The notes: generated by a model from the letters alone, not told the origin. A DNA stretch of 64,000 bases from Novosphingobium sp. (GCF_024642085.1 NZ_JAHEBV010000063.1:42904-106903), one strand, 5' to 3'; shown: positions 1 through 9,335, counted from the first letter of the stretch. Numbers and translations are program-made.

Positions 1-149
1 AAGGCGGCCAGCACCATATCAACAGCTTCCATCGCCGCCGTCTGTGCCCGATCGATGCGCTGGACGAGCCGCTGATCCTGCTTTGCTCCGATGCCGCCCG
101 GCACATCACTGGGGCGACCATCACAATCGACGACGGTCAGGCGCTGTGA
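1..149 (+). CDS. Short-chain dehydrogenase/reductase, C-terminal end (partial)
   Basis: The window opens inside a reading frame whose codons begin at position 3 and which stops at TGA 147-149. The last residues read CSDAARHITGATITIDDGQAL. This is the usual C-terminus of classical SDR enzymes, where a short helix is followed by the I-T-G-x-x-I-x-I-D-G-G segment that packs next to the active site. Here the last glycine pair is D-D-G. The catalytic and cofactor motifs lie outside the window, so substrate cannot be judged. The stop overlaps the GTG start of the next gene by 3 nt, suggesting translational coupling, and the neighbour's thiolase-like fold suggests acyl-CoA or lipid metabolism. Family call firm; specific role unknown. 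Confidence 0.75.
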   Translation, partial: GGQHHINSFHRRRLCPIDALDEPLILLCSDAARHITGATITIDDGQAL

Positions 150-1666
150 GCAGAGTCAGCGAAAATACCCCGGTCATTATCGGGGTTGGCCAGGTATCCG
201 AGCGGGTGGGCGAGGAAGGCTATCTCGAACGCTCGCCAATGGATTTGGCAGGAGCCGCGCTCAAGGCCGCATTTGCCGATGCGCGGGCCAAGCGAAGTCT
301 GGCTGCGGCGCTCGATACAGTTGCGGCGATCCGCCAGTTCGAAATATCGGCGACACGTTACTCCGCGCCGTTCGGTCATTCCAACAACACGCCGCGGTCA
401 ATCGCGCGCCGCGTCGGAGCTAACCCTGCCCGAGCGATACTGGAAGTCGTTGGCGGACAGGGGCCACAGCGCCTGGTCGGTGAGTTGGCCGCAGAAATTG
501 CGGCAGGCCGTTCCAAAATGACGGCTATTGTCGGGTCCGAAGCGATATCCACAATGCGATCGCTCTTGGCGCGAGGCGAAACCCGCGACTGGTCCGAACG
601 GCGGCGCGGCAGCCTGGAAGATCGCGGAACCGGCTATGACGGCGTGCTGGACAAGACAGCGCTGAAGCACGGGGTCGCTGCGCCGATCTTTGCCTATCCG
701 CTGGCCGAGAATGTTCGGCGTGAACGGCTGGGTCTTTCGCTTCAGGACTATCGGTTGGAAATCGGAAAGTTGTTCGCGCCGTTTACGCAGGTTGCTGCGC
801 GCAATCCGCACAGTGCTGCACCAACCGCCCGCACGGCCGAAGAACTGGCGACATTGACAGAACGCAATCGCCTGGTCGCCGAACCCTATGGCAGACTGGT
901 AGTGGCACGCGATCAAGTCAATCAGGGTGCCGCAATTGTGCTGGCAAGTATTGCCGAAGCGCGGCGGCTGGGGGTGCCGGAAGGCCGCTGGGTCTATATC
1001 CATGCCGTGGCTGATTGCGCCGAGCCGTCGCTGCTGTCGCGCGCCAATCTGGAGCAGTCGCCGGCGGCTGTTGCTGCAATCTCAACTGCACTTGAGGTTG
1101 CGGGATCGGATTGGAAAAACATCACATATACAGATCTCTATTCGTGTTTTGCGATCCCGGTTTTCAACTTGCTTGATGCCTTCGGACTAGCGCGCGACGA
1201 CCCACGGGGGTGGACACTGACCGGCGGCCTGCCGTTCTTCGGCGGCGCGGGAAACAACTATTCCAGTCACGCCATTGCCGAGGCGGTGGCACGATGCCGC
1301 GCCGCGCCGGGCAGCATCGCCCTTGTCGGCGCCAATGGCGGGAACATGAGCAAGTATGCCGCCGGCGTTTATTCGACCACGCCCGCCGACTGGCCACATA
1401 GCCGCTGGCGCAGCCTTGAAAGGATCAAGCCTGCTTTTGCCGTGCTGGACCGTCATGACGGGGAAGCCGCGGCAGAAAGCTTTACCGTGCGGCCCGGAAA
1501 GCAAGGTGACGAAGCGACTTTGGTAGGCCGCGCCAGTGATGCCCGCGTGCTGGCGAACAGCCGCGATCCTGGCGTCATCGCGGCGCTGCGTAGCGACAAA
1601 GTATCGGGCCGCCCTGTTCGCATCGAAAGCGACGATGACGGAACAAATCGGTTCTGGTTTACCTGA
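146..1666 (+). CDS. Thiolase-like (acetyl-CoA acetyltransferase family) protein lacking the nucleophilic cysteine
   Basis: A 506-residue protein with a full two-domain thiolase fold of the SCP-x/acetyl-CoA acetyltransferase type: N-terminal PVIIGVGQ strand, and C-terminal GGLPFFGGAGNNYSSH and LVGANGGNMSKY segments. The GTG at 146 overlaps the upstream SDR stop and is chosen over an in-frame ATG at 44, because residues before it are the shifted reading of the SDR gene. Where classical thiolases carry the nucleophilic Cys, this protein reads GGQGPQ (residues 103-108). The second catalytic Cys region reads GANGG, also without Cys. It therefore probably does not perform classical thiolysis. Related cysteine-less thiolase-like families exist, and the true reaction is unknown. 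Its 3' end overlaps the converging dsbD-like gene by 8 nt. Confidence 0.8.
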   Translation: MSRVSENTPVIIGVGQVSERVGEEGYLERSPMDLAGAALKAAFADARAKRSLAAALDTVAAIRQFEISATRYSAPFGHSNNTPRSIARRVGANPARAILEVVGGQGPQRLVGELAAEIAAGRSKMTAIVGSEAISTMRSLLARGETRDWSERRRGSLEDRGTGYDGVLDKTALKHGVAAPIFAYPLAENVRRERLGLSLQDYRLEIGKLFAPFTQVAARNPHSAAPTARTAEELATLTERNRLVAEPYGRLVVARDQVNQGAAIVLASIAEARRLGVPEGRWVYIHAVADCAEPSLLSRANLEQSPAAVAAISTALEVAGSDWKNITYTDLYSCFAIPVFNLLDAFGLARDDPRGWTLTGGLPFFGGAGNNYSSHAIAEAVARCRAAPGSIALVGANGGNMSKYAAGVYSTTPADWPHSRWRSLERIKPAFAVLDRHDGEAAAESFTVRPGKQGDEATLVGRASDARVLANSRDPGVIAALRSDKVSGRPVRIESDDDGTNRFWFT

Positions 1667-3737
1667 CCAGTTCGCTGAGCGTGGCCGAGGTCAGGACTTG
1701 CGGCAGTTGCCGGGGCTGCCCGCCGCCTGCCGGGTACCACATATAAAGCGGCACGCCGGCTGCTCCCTGCTGGGTCAGGTAGCGGGTGATTGCTGGATCG
1801 CGGCGGGTCCAGTCGCCGCGTAGCACCACTACCCCGGCCTTTGCGAAAGCTGCGCGGGTTTCCTCACGCTCAATCGCGGCTGCTTCGTTGACTTTGCAGG
1901 TCAGGCACCAGTCCGCAGTGAAATAGGCGAAGATCGGCTTGCCCTGCGCCTTGGCTGCGGACAACGCCGCTTCGCTGAAAGGTGCGCTGGGCAAAAGGCC
2001 TGGCGCGGCCTTGCCAGGCGCAGACGCAGTGGCGGGCAACACCAAGATGGCGATGACTGCTGCGGCCACGGCAAACAGGGCAGGTGCCCGCCCGCTGCGT
2101 CCGCTGCGTTGGCGCAGGCCAATCAGGAACAATGCGGCGACGACCGCTGCCGCGAACACCAGTGACAACAGCGCAAAACGTGAACCTGCGACCCGGCTTT
2201 CCAGCCACAGCAGCGCCAATGCGGTCAGCCCCATTGGTACCGCCATCGCCAGCTTGAACCGGTTCATCCATGCGCCCGGTTTGGGCAGCCGGCGGCGCAA
2301 TGCGGGGACGAAGGCGAGCGCGAGGAACGGCAGGGCGAGCCCAAGGCCGAGCGCGGCAAACAATACCAGCGCCGATAACGGTGGCAGCAACAAGGCCGCC
2401 CCCATCGCGGCGGCCATGAACGGTCCGGTGCACGGGGTAGCGACAAATGCGGCAAGGAGTCCGGTTGCAAAAGCTCCTTGCGGCGAACCTTCGCGGGCGA
2501 ACCCCGGCACGGCAAACTCAAATAATCCCAACAGGTTGGCAGTAATGGCTACGGCCAGCAGCAACAGTGCGGCAACCACAACCGGTTCCTGCAACTGGAA
2601 CGCCCAGCCAACCTGTTCACCCGCTGCGCGCAGGGCCAGCAGCAGGACACCCAGCGCCACGCAGGCGAGGACCACCCCGGCAGTATAGGCCAGTCCTTCG
2701 GCCCGGGCCTGCAGATCGCTTTCGCCGGCGCGGGCCAGGCTGAGCGCCTTGAGGCTGAGGATCGGGAACACGCAAGGCATGATGTTAAGCAGCAAGCCGC
2801 CAAGCAGCGCTGACAATAGCAGCCAGCCCATGCCCTGTTGCGGGCGGGCGGGTGTTTGCAACGGCGTTCCGGCGGGCGGAACATTGCCCGTTGTCGCCGC
2901 GATTTCCAACCCGTCGCCCCCACGGTTGAGGCGCAGGACGGCGTTTAGCGTGCCGGGATCAAGCGGTTCAAATCGCGCGCGGGGCAGTTCGATCACCAGC
3001 ATATCGCCGCGCCGCGAAAACGCCTGGGCTGCGGCATAGTCCACGGCGCGCTCGCTCGAAACGAACAGGTGCGGATCGTCAAGCCCGACTGCGGCGGGCA
3101 GCGGTATGCCGATGCGCAGCACGTTTCCAGCAAACGCATAGGATGCGGGGCTGCCCAGCGGAGCAGGCAGCGCTGCGCGCCACGCGGCAAAGCGCGGTTC
3201 GGGATTACCCGGCGGGCCGACCGTGACGGTGGCGGCAATTTCGCCGCTTTCGGGAACGCAAATCTTGTCGGTGCATGCCAGCCATTGCGCCTGGCCGCTG
3301 ACCGGAATCTTTGCGCCGGGCTTTGCACCGGCGGGGATCTGAACATCGACCAGAAGGGCGTATTCGTGTTCGAACACATGGTTCATCAGTCCGGCGATCA
3401 GCAGGGTGTCCGGGACCGGATAGCGCAAGGGTCCGGCCTTCGCGCCAGTTGGCAATGACCAGTCGACCACCATGCCCAGCCCGGCATCGCCGGGGTTGCT
3501 CCAGTAACCGTGCCAGCCCGCTTCGGGCCGCATGACGATCGCCATGGTTGCCGTCTGGCCAGGCTGGGCGGCGCTTTCAGCAACAAGTTCGGTGGCAATA
3601 TGCGTGGGCGCGGCATGGGCCGGCGTCAAACCGGCGCAGCACACTGCGAAAATGGCAAATAACGCGGTCATCAATGCCGCAATCATTGCCTGCTTGCGCT
3701 TGCGGCTGGGGCCGGGGGTGGGCATAGTGCGCAACAT
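1659..3737 (-). CDS. dsbD: DsbD/ScsB-type protein-disulfide reductase
   Basis: A 692-residue inner-membrane electron shuttle that would carry reducing power from cytoplasmic thioredoxin to periplasmic thiols. In order: signal peptide to about residue 42 (cleavage after AHA); a periplasmic N-terminal domain with GWHGYWSNPGDAG and paired Cys (WLACTDKICVPES); a CcdA-like membrane core from about residue 300 with conserved Cys in NIMPCVFPI and ATPCTGPF; and a C-terminal thioredoxin domain with WCLTCK (Cys611, Cys614). The GWHGYW signature fits the ScsB-like group better than E. coli DsbD. An ATG at 3725 has a better-placed AGGA and is a good alternative start. It diverges from the phosphatase gene and converges on the thiolase-like gene with an 8 nt overlap. 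Confidence 0.88.
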   Translation of the reverse strand: MLRTMPTPGPSRKRKQAMIAALMTALFAIFAVCCAGLTPAHAAPTHIATELVAESAAQPGQTATMAIVMRPEAGWHGYWSNPGDAGLGMVVDWSLPTGAKAGPLRYPVPDTLLIAGLMNHVFEHEYALLVDVQIPAGAKPGAKIPVSGQAQWLACTDKICVPESGEIAATVTVGPPGNPEPRFAAWRAALPAPLGSPASYAFAGNVLRIGIPLPAAVGLDDPHLFVSSERAVDYAAAQAFSRRGDMLVIELPRARFEPLDPGTLNAVLRLNRGGDGLEIAATTGNVPPAGTPLQTPARPQQGMGWLLLSALLGGLLLNIMPCVFPILSLKALSLARAGESDLQARAEGLAYTAGVVLACVALGVLLLALRAAGEQVGWAFQLQEPVVVAALLLLAVAITANLLGLFEFAVPGFAREGSPQGAFATGLLAAFVATPCTGPFMAAAMGAALLLPPLSALVLFAALGLGLALPFLALAFVPALRRRLPKPGAWMNRFKLAMAVPMGLTALALLWLESRVAGSRFALLSLVFAAAVVAALFLIGLRQRSGRSGRAPALFAVAAAVIAILVLPATASAPGKAAPGLLPSAPFSEAALSAAKAQGKPIFAYFTADWCLTCKVNEAAAIEREETRAAFAKAGVVVLRGDWTRRDPAITRYLTQQGAAGVPLYMWYPAGGGQPRQLPQVLTSATLSELVR

Positions 3738-3823
3738 CCTGGCGCCAGCCTATGGCCCAGCCATGCCCCACGCCGCAAGCGGAAGGGATGGATACCGCCG
3801 ACTTATTTTGTGATGGAGCCTTG

Positions 3824-5494
3824 ATGCGCCGCTTTGCCGTTTCTGCCCTGTGTGGCCTTGCCCTGGCTTTGGGTGCCTGTTCTACTGCCCGAACGGCGCA
3901 TGTCACGCCCGAGACGGCCCCGTCCGGACCGCCAAAACTGATCGTCGCCATTTCGGTTGACCAGTTCTCTGCCGATCTGTTTGCGCAGTACCGCTCCCGC
4001 TTTTCCAGCGGCCTGGCGCGGCTGCAGCAAGGCGCGGTTTTCCCTTCGGGCTTTCAGGCCCATGCGGCCACCGAAACGTGCCCTGGCCACGCTACCTTGC
4101 TGACCGGGACGCGCCCGGCGCGCAGCGGAATAATTGCTAACAACTGGTACGATCTTGGCACGGCGCGGGCCGAAAAAAAGATCTACTGCGCCGAGGATGA
4201 AAACGACCCTGCCAGCAGCAGCCGCGATCCTGTCGTATCGGCAGTGCACCTTAAGGTGCCGACATTGGGCGACCTGATGAAAGGGGCCAACCCGGCCACC
4301 CGCAACGTCTCGGTATCGGCAAAGGACCGCGCGGTCATGATGATGGGCGGGCACCGGATTGACGCGGCGTACTGGTACTACAAAGGTCAGTTTGCGACGC
4401 TTAAGGGCCGCGAGCCAAGCCCGGCTGCCAATGCGATCAACAACGCGGTAGCCGCCCTGGTCAAAAAGGGCGCACCGGCCATGCCAATGCCGGCGTGGTG
4501 CGCATCTGCCGACCAACCGATCGCGGTGGGCAAGGGTCAGCTGGGCACCGGTCGTTTTGCGCTGGAGGCGGGTAAGCCCGACGCCCTGCGCGCTTCCCCC
4601 CGGATGGACAGCGCCACGGTCGATCTGGCCAATGCGCTGATTGATGAAATGAACCTGGGTAAAGGGTCGGTGGCAGATATCCTGTCGGTCAGCCTTTCAG
4701 CCACCGATTATATCGGCCATGCAAACGGCACCGAAGGTGGCGAGATGTGCGTGCAGATGGCCGAGCTTGATCGCACGATCGGGCGGTTGCTCGCCCATTT
4801 GGATGCACGCGGAATCGATTACGCTGTGGTGCTCAGCGCCGATCACGGCGGACTTGATATTCCGGAACGTCAGCGCGAACAGGCGCTACCCCGGGCGGTG
4901 CGCGCCGATCCCGGCCTTGCCCCCCAGGCGCTGGCGAAGGCGCTCAGCGTTCAGACAGGCGTGACCAGCCCCGATCCGCTGCTGTCATCCGACGGACTGT
5001 TCGGTGATTTCTATGTCAGCCGCAAAATTGGTGCGGCGGACCGCGCACGGGTGATTGGCGCGCTGGTCAAACTGGCCCGTGCGCACCCGCAGGTTGCCGC
5101 CGTGTTCACCGCCGATGAACTGGCCAAAACTCCGCTGCCTTCGGGCAGTCCGCAAGATTTCACGCTTAAGGACCGGGCACGTGCTTCGTTCGATCCAACC
5201 CGTTCCGGCGATGTCGTCATCCTGCTAGACCGGGCCGTGACCCCGATCCCCGAGCCAGCAGTAGGCTCGTTCGTCGCTACACATGGCAGCGCCTGGGACT
5301 ATGACCGGCGCGTACCGATGCTGTTCTGGCGCAAAGGTCTGCGCGGGTTCGAACAGCCCGCCCCGGTGGAAACGATCGATATCGCCCCGACGCTGGCGGC
5401 CATGCTGGGGCTGGCCGTGCCCGAAGGGACATTTGACGGCCGCTGCCTCGACGTCGATGGCGGAGAACGCAACACCTGCGAGGTTATCAAGTGA
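3824..5494 (+). CDS. PhoK/PafA-like alkaline phosphatase (predicted lipoprotein)
   Basis: A 556-residue phosphomonoesterase of the alkaline-phosphatase/nucleotide-pyrophosphatase superfamily, placed outside the cytoplasm. The start at 3824 is chosen over an ATG at 3752 because it begins a lipoprotein signal (MRRFAVSALCGLALALGACS, lipobox Cys19). Motifs match PafA and Sphingomonas PhoK: metal Asp in AISVDQF, likely Thr85 nucleophile in ATETCPGHAT, Asn in GIIANNWYD, the monoesterase Lys-x-Arg pair at Lys167/Arg169 (SAKDRAV), metal residues in LSADHGG, and ATHGSAWDYDRRVPM near the end. The K-x-R pair favours monoesters over diesters. A likely role is phosphate scavenging from organic esters. I see no clear Pho box. 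The stop overlaps the next gene's GTG by 4 nt. Confidence 0.85.
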   Translation: MRRFAVSALCGLALALGACSTARTAHVTPETAPSGPPKLIVAISVDQFSADLFAQYRSRFSSGLARLQQGAVFPSGFQAHAATETCPGHATLLTGTRPARSGIIANNWYDLGTARAEKKIYCAEDENDPASSSRDPVVSAVHLKVPTLGDLMKGANPATRNVSVSAKDRAVMMMGGHRIDAAYWYYKGQFATLKGREPSPAANAINNAVAALVKKGAPAMPMPAWCASADQPIAVGKGQLGTGRFALEAGKPDALRASPRMDSATVDLANALIDEMNLGKGSVADILSVSLSATDYIGHANGTEGGEMCVQMAELDRTIGRLLAHLDARGIDYAVVLSADHGGLDIPERQREQALPRAVRADPGLAPQALAKALSVQTGVTSPDPLLSSDGLFGDFYVSRKIGAADRARVIGALVKLARAHPQVAAVFTADELAKTPLPSGSPQDFTLKDRARASFDPTRSGDVVILLDRAVTPIPEPAVGSFVATHGSAWDYDRRVPMLFWRKGLRGFEQPAPVETIDIAPTLAAMLGLAVPEGTFDGRCLDVDGGERNTCEVIK

Positions 5495-6705
5495 GTGATC
5501 GGCGCGATCTGGTTATTCTGGGCGGCGGACTGGTTGGCATGACGCTGGCTTTGGCTGCTGCGCGCCGGGGCCTGTCCAGCCATGTGATCGACAAGGCCAC
5601 GCCCGCGGAATTAACTGCTGAAGGCACGGATGGCCGTGCCTCGGCCATCAGCACCGCCAGCTGGAACCTGTTCTGCAACATCGGTCTGGCGCAGCCGCTT
5701 GAGCCGCTTGGCTGTCCGATCACCTCGATCGCGGTAACCGACGGGATGAAACCGGGACGGATCGATTTTCAGCCCAAGGCCGATGAAGGCACGTTGGGCC
5801 GGATGTTCGCCAACCGGGATATTCGCCTGGCCCTGTTTGAAGCTGCGCGCGGGCGGCCACTGATAGCATTGCACAGCGGGGTCGAGCCGCTTTCGCGTGA
5901 TCGCGGAGAGCACGCGGTGGCGGTGACACTTGACGATGGCCGGATGCTGGAAGGCAGCTTGCTGGTAGGGGCAGAGGGCCGTCAATCACCCACCCGGGCC
6001 GATGCCGGACTGGTCTCGGCCAAATGGGATTACAGCCACCGTGCTTTCGTGACCGCAATCACCCATGAAAAGCCGCATGGCGGCGTTGCTTGGGAAGTGT
6101 TCTTCCCGGCCGGCCCTCTTGCCTTGCTCCCGCTGAATGACCTGCCCGACGGACGACACCGCAGCGCGGTGGTGTGGACCGTGGACGAAAGCGATGCCAA
6201 CGGAGTTGCCGCCTTGCCCGATGCCGTCTTCGTGGGCGAAATAGCCGCCCGGTTGGAAGGCATTTTCGGAAAGATCGAACTTGCAGCTCCGCGCATGGGC
6301 TATCCGCTAAGTTTTCATCATGCCGGGCGAATCGTCGATCAGCGGCTGGTCCTGGTCGGTGATGCCGCGCACGGGATGCATCCGATCGCCGGCCAGGGGC
6401 TGAATCTGGGACTGCGCGATGTCGGTGTACTGGTTGAATGCCTGTCGGAAGGCCTTCGGCTGGGGCTCGACCCAGGCGATGCGCAGGTTCTGGCGCGGTA
6501 TGAGCGGTGGCGCAGCCTGGACAGCTTGACCGTAATGGCTGCGACCGATGCCATTGTCCGGCTGTTTGGCGTGCCTGGCAAGCTACCAAGTGCGGTGCGG
6601 CGCCTCGGCATGGCGGCCGTGCAGCGCTCCGGCTGGCTGAAGACCTTTTTCATGAACGAAGCGCGCGGCATGTCAGGCGACCTGCCAGAGCTGCTCAGGG
6701 CCTAA
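5491..6705 (+). CDS. UbiH/UbiF/Coq6-family FAD-dependent hydroxylase (ubiquinone biosynthesis)
   Basis: A 404-residue class A flavin monooxygenase. It has an N-terminal Rossmann motif (GGGLVGMTLALAAARRG), an intermediate DG region, and the GDAAHGMHPIAGQGLNLGLRD motif near residues 290-310 that binds the FAD ribityl and pyrophosphate. The perfect Ubi-type form of this last motif points to ring hydroxylation of the ubiquinone precursor with O2 and NAD(P)H. Which ring position is modified (UbiH, UbiF, UbiI or UbiL role) cannot be decided by eye. The GTG start overlaps the phosphatase stop by 4 nt. The 3' end overlaps the converging mitofilin-like gene by 4 nt. Confidence 0.85.
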   Translation: MSDRRDLVILGGGLVGMTLALAAARRGLSSHVIDKATPAELTAEGTDGRASAISTASWNLFCNIGLAQPLEPLGCPITSIAVTDGMKPGRIDFQPKADEGTLGRMFANRDIRLALFEAARGRPLIALHSGVEPLSRDRGEHAVAVTLDDGRMLEGSLLVGAEGRQSPTRADAGLVSAKWDYSHRAFVTAITHEKPHGGVAWEVFFPAGPLALLPLNDLPDGRHRSAVVWTVDESDANGVAALPDAVFVGEIAARLEGIFGKIELAAPRMGYPLSFHHAGRIVDQRLVLVGDAAHGMHPIAGQGLNLGLRDVGVLVECLSEGLRLGLDPGDAQVLARYERWRSLDSLTVMAATDAIVRLFGVPGKLPSAVRRLGMAAVQRSGWLKTFFMNEARGMSGDLPELLRA

Positions 6706-7658
6706 AACGTTCCTTCGGGTGTAAATGCTGGCGCAACACTAGGGCCGGCCGGGCTGGCCTGCTGCACATTTTGTCCCGTGCTGCCGCGCAGCTTGTCCGT
6801 ATCGAGCAGCGCAGTCGTTTCGATCAGGTCGAGCGCCTTTTGTGCGGCAGCAAAACGCCGGGCCTGCGTCGCCCACTCATTCGCCGCGTCAGCACCAGGC
6901 ATACGGGCGATAAGGTCTACCGCCGCGTCAATCTGGCCCGTTCGCAGCAGCATCCGCGCTCGGTCGAGGCGATTTTCCGGACTGGTCAAGGGCGTATCAT
7001 CATGGCGGACCACAAACAGCCCTGAAACTTCGCGGCGCAAGCGCTGCCAGCCGCCTTCGTTCTTGGGTGCGGCCGCCAGCGCCTGAGCCATAGTATCAAG
7101 CCCACCAGCCAACTGATCCAGCGTGACCGGCATGGCCGCGCTTTCGATCACGGTTTGCACGGCAGCAGGCTGGGCAGCTGCGAAACGCAACTTGAGCTGA
7201 TCAGCTAGATAACCCAGCGGCGCACCGCGTTCGATCGCGCGGCGGGCGGCAAACGCCACGAGCAAGCCTTCGGCGCGGGCAGCGTTGCCTTCAGCTGCGG
7301 CAGCCTGCAGATCGAGCCGGGCGAGCCGCTGTTCCAGCGCTGCCACGCGATTGTCCACTCCGCCTGCGGCAAGCACTGCGGCGGAACTGGCACTGGGAGC
7401 CGGGGACGGTTGTGGCACCGCGTTGGGCAGCGCGGCGGCAGTCTGCGCAGCCGGTGTCGGTTCGCCGATCATCGCAGCGATATCCCGATCGGACATTTTC
7501 AGGGTGCCGTTCCACGCGAGATAACCGACCAAGGCGGCACCGCCGGCAAAGGCCAACGCAGCAGAGAGTAGAATGGTGCGCAACGATTTGCCGCGAACCG
7601 AAGCGGGCGGTCTTGTTGCAGTCGAATAAAAATCGTCGGGCATAGGGTTGTCCGGCAT
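6702..7658 (-). CDS. Mitofilin/Mic60-like inner-membrane protein downstream of hemD
   Basis: A 318-residue protein with a short cytosolic N-terminus, one membrane segment at about residues 26-48 (RTILLSAALAFAGGAALVGYLAW), and a long Ala-rich helical periplasmic part, likely coiled coil (RVAALEQRLARLDLQAAAAEGNAARAEG). The position directly behind hemC-hemD is that reported for alphaproteobacterial Mic60 homologues, which shape inner-membrane folds. The sequence is too divergent to be certain by eye. The ATG at 7658 is chosen because it lies 5 nt after the hemD stop. The longer reading frame to 7844 only re-reads hemD. A second ATG at 7643 is possible. Confidence 0.6.
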   Translation of the reverse strand: MPDNPMPDDFYSTATRPPASVRGKSLRTILLSAALAFAGGAALVGYLAWNGTLKMSDRDIAAMIGEPTPAAQTAAALPNAVPQPSPAPSASSAAVLAAGGVDNRVAALEQRLARLDLQAAAAEGNAARAEGLLVAFAARRAIERGAPLGYLADQLKLRFAAAQPAAVQTVIESAAMPVTLDQLAGGLDTMAQALAAAPKNEGGWQRLRREVSGLFVVRHDDTPLTSPENRLDRARMLLRTGQIDAAVDLIARMPGADAANEWATQARRFAAAQKALDLIETTALLDTDKLRGSTGQNVQQASPAGPSVAPAFTPEGTF

Positions 7659-7663
7659 GGTTA

Positions 7664-8365
7664 TCAGTCGCGGCCTCTTGGTCCAGGGTCTTGGCACATC
7701 TGCAGGGCCAAGGCTAGCAAGGCCTTGTCGTTGGGCAGGCTGGCTGTGGCCACCTCTCCCCAACCCTCGCCCGCGGCGCTGGCAATCCGGGGGCTCAGCG
7801 CGATCAGACGCAATAACGAACGGCGGATGCCATTGGTGACGCACTGCGCCGCCAAGTGCCGCGCTGCCTCGGCCGAATGGAGCGCGATCATAGCCGGGGC
7901 ACGCAGCAAGGATGCCAAATCGGGCGGCATTGCCCGCGGCACGCTGGCATAGACCACGCGTTCTTCCATCGTGACACCCTTGGGCAGATTCAGCGGTACG
8001 CGCTCATCCCCGGCAAGCCGGAGCAGGCGGCGATGGACTGGGTCAAGGTCTGCAAGCATTCCCTGAAGCCCGCCGTTGCCCGTGGCTGTCACAGAAAATC
8101 CGGCTTCGTGTGCGGCAGCGGCGGTTGTGACACCCACGGCATATACGGGCAAATCGCGCAATACACTCAAGCCTTTACCGCCAAGGCGGAAGGCATTTGC
8201 GCTGCCGCCCAGGATGGCATCGAAATATCCTGAAATCGGGGCTTCCCAGCTTTTCGCGACGACTTCGAATAAGGGAAAGCCGTGAGCCTCCAGCCGTACC
8301 GCTCGCGCTGCCGCCAGGCTGGCGCTGCAGCCGGGTTCGGGGCGAATTACGACCAGTGGCACCAT
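7664..8365 (-). CDS. hemD: Uroporphyrinogen-III synthase
   Basis: A 233-residue enzyme that closes and inverts ring D of hydroxymethylbilane to give uroporphyrinogen III, the branch point to heme and siroheme. Families of this enzyme are poorly conserved, and the evidence here is length, a typical N-terminus (VVIRPEPGCSASLAAA), the VYAVGVTTAAAAHEAGF stretch and above all location: the start is 3 nt after the hemC stop on the same strand. The C-terminal region carries the IALSPRIASAAGEGWGEV segment seen in many alphaproteobacterial HemD proteins. It would act in the cytosol on the product of HemC. Confidence 0.85.
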   Translation of the reverse strand: MVPLVVIRPEPGCSASLAAARAVRLEAHGFPLFEVVAKSWEAPISGYFDAILGGSANAFRLGGKGLSVLRDLPVYAVGVTTAAAAHEAGFSVTATGNGGLQGMLADLDPVHRRLLRLAGDERVPLNLPKGVTMEERVVYASVPRAMPPDLASLLRAPAMIALHSAEAARHLAAQCVTNGIRRSLLRLIALSPRIASAAGEGWGEVATASLPNDKALLALALQMCQDPGPRGRD

Positions 8366-8368
8366 TGT

Positions 8369-9292
8369 TCAGTCTCCTTGGCTCCCGACGAAATGTTCCC
8401 GGATCGACGGCACCGCACGCGCAAGCAAATCTGCAGCAAGAGCCGCCGGGCCCGCCGCATCTTCTGCGGCAAAGCTGCGCGCGCCGTCTACCCGGTCCCG
8501 CCCATCGGGGCTGAACAGCGCGGCACGCATGGTGATAGTGTTGCCTTCGCGTCCGCTAAGCACAGCGACCGGACTGTGACAATTGCCCCCGAGAGCAGCC
8601 AGCAGACGGCGTTCGGCGTGAAGGGCTTCATTGCTTGTCCGATCGTCGATAGCGGACAGGATTGCGAAAGTCTCGCCATCATCGCTGCGGCACTCTATCG
8701 CGATGGCACCTTGACCCGGGGCGGGTAGCCAGATTTCAGGGTCAAGCGGGGTGCCGACTGAACCTTGCCCGGTGCGGTTGAGACCGGCGAGTGCCAGCAA
8801 GGTCGCATCCGCCTCGCCAGCCGCCAGCTTTGCCAGCCGGGTCTGGATATTGCCGCGAAATGTGATCACGCGGCAATCCGGCCGTGCGTGAAGAACCAGC
8901 GCAGCGCGTCGCGGAGCACTGGTGCCAATCAGCGCGCCCGGCCGCAGTTCGGCCAGACTGGCTACGCCGACCAGTACATCGCGTACGTCTTCGCGCGGCA
9001 GTACGGCCGCTATGGCAATGCCGGCAGGTCGAATAGTTTCAACATCCTTGGCCGAGTGGACCGCGAAGTCGATTGTTCCGGCCATCAGCCAGGCGTCCAG
9101 TTCTTTGGTCCACAATGCCTTTCCCCCGGCGTCGGCCAGCGAGCCAAGCACCCGGTCGCCACTGGCGGTGACAGGCACGATCTCAACCGCAATACCCGGG
9201 TGAGCCGCCTGTAGACGGTCGCGCGCTTCTTCAGCCTGGGCCATTGCCAGAGGAGAACGGCGGCTGCCGAGTTTCAGGGGACGGTCAGGCAT
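8369..9292 (-). CDS. hemC: Porphobilinogen deaminase (hydroxymethylbilane synthase)
   Basis: A 307-residue cytosolic enzyme polymerising four porphobilinogens into hydroxymethylbilane. The ATG at 9292 (MPDRPLKLGSRRSPLAMAQA) matches the family N-terminus. Sequence upstream of it, although open to 9667, is antisense to tsaD and not typical. Visible family motifs: KLGSRRSPLA, the active-site VHSAKDVE loop, GTSAPRRAALV, TFRGNIQTRL with the substrate-binding Arg residues, and the Cys in LGGNCHSP that should carry the dipyrromethane cofactor. It forms an operon with hemD and the mitofilin-like gene and diverges from tsaD across only 43 nt, so both promoters must share or overlap that gap. Confidence 0.95.
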   Translation of the reverse strand: MPDRPLKLGSRRSPLAMAQAEEARDRLQAAHPGIAVEIVPVTASGDRVLGSLADAGGKALWTKELDAWLMAGTIDFAVHSAKDVETIRPAGIAIAAVLPREDVRDVLVGVASLAELRPGALIGTSAPRRAALVLHARPDCRVITFRGNIQTRLAKLAAGEADATLLALAGLNRTGQGSVGTPLDPEIWLPAPGQGAIAIECRSDDGETFAILSAIDDRTSNEALHAERRLLAALGGNCHSPVAVLSGREGNTITMRAALFSPDGRDRVDGARSFAAEDAAGPAALAADLLARAVPSIREHFVGSQGD

Positions 9293-9335
9293 GTGTTCTT
9301 GTGCTAGCCCGCAATGGCGGTAAGGGAAAGGGGAC

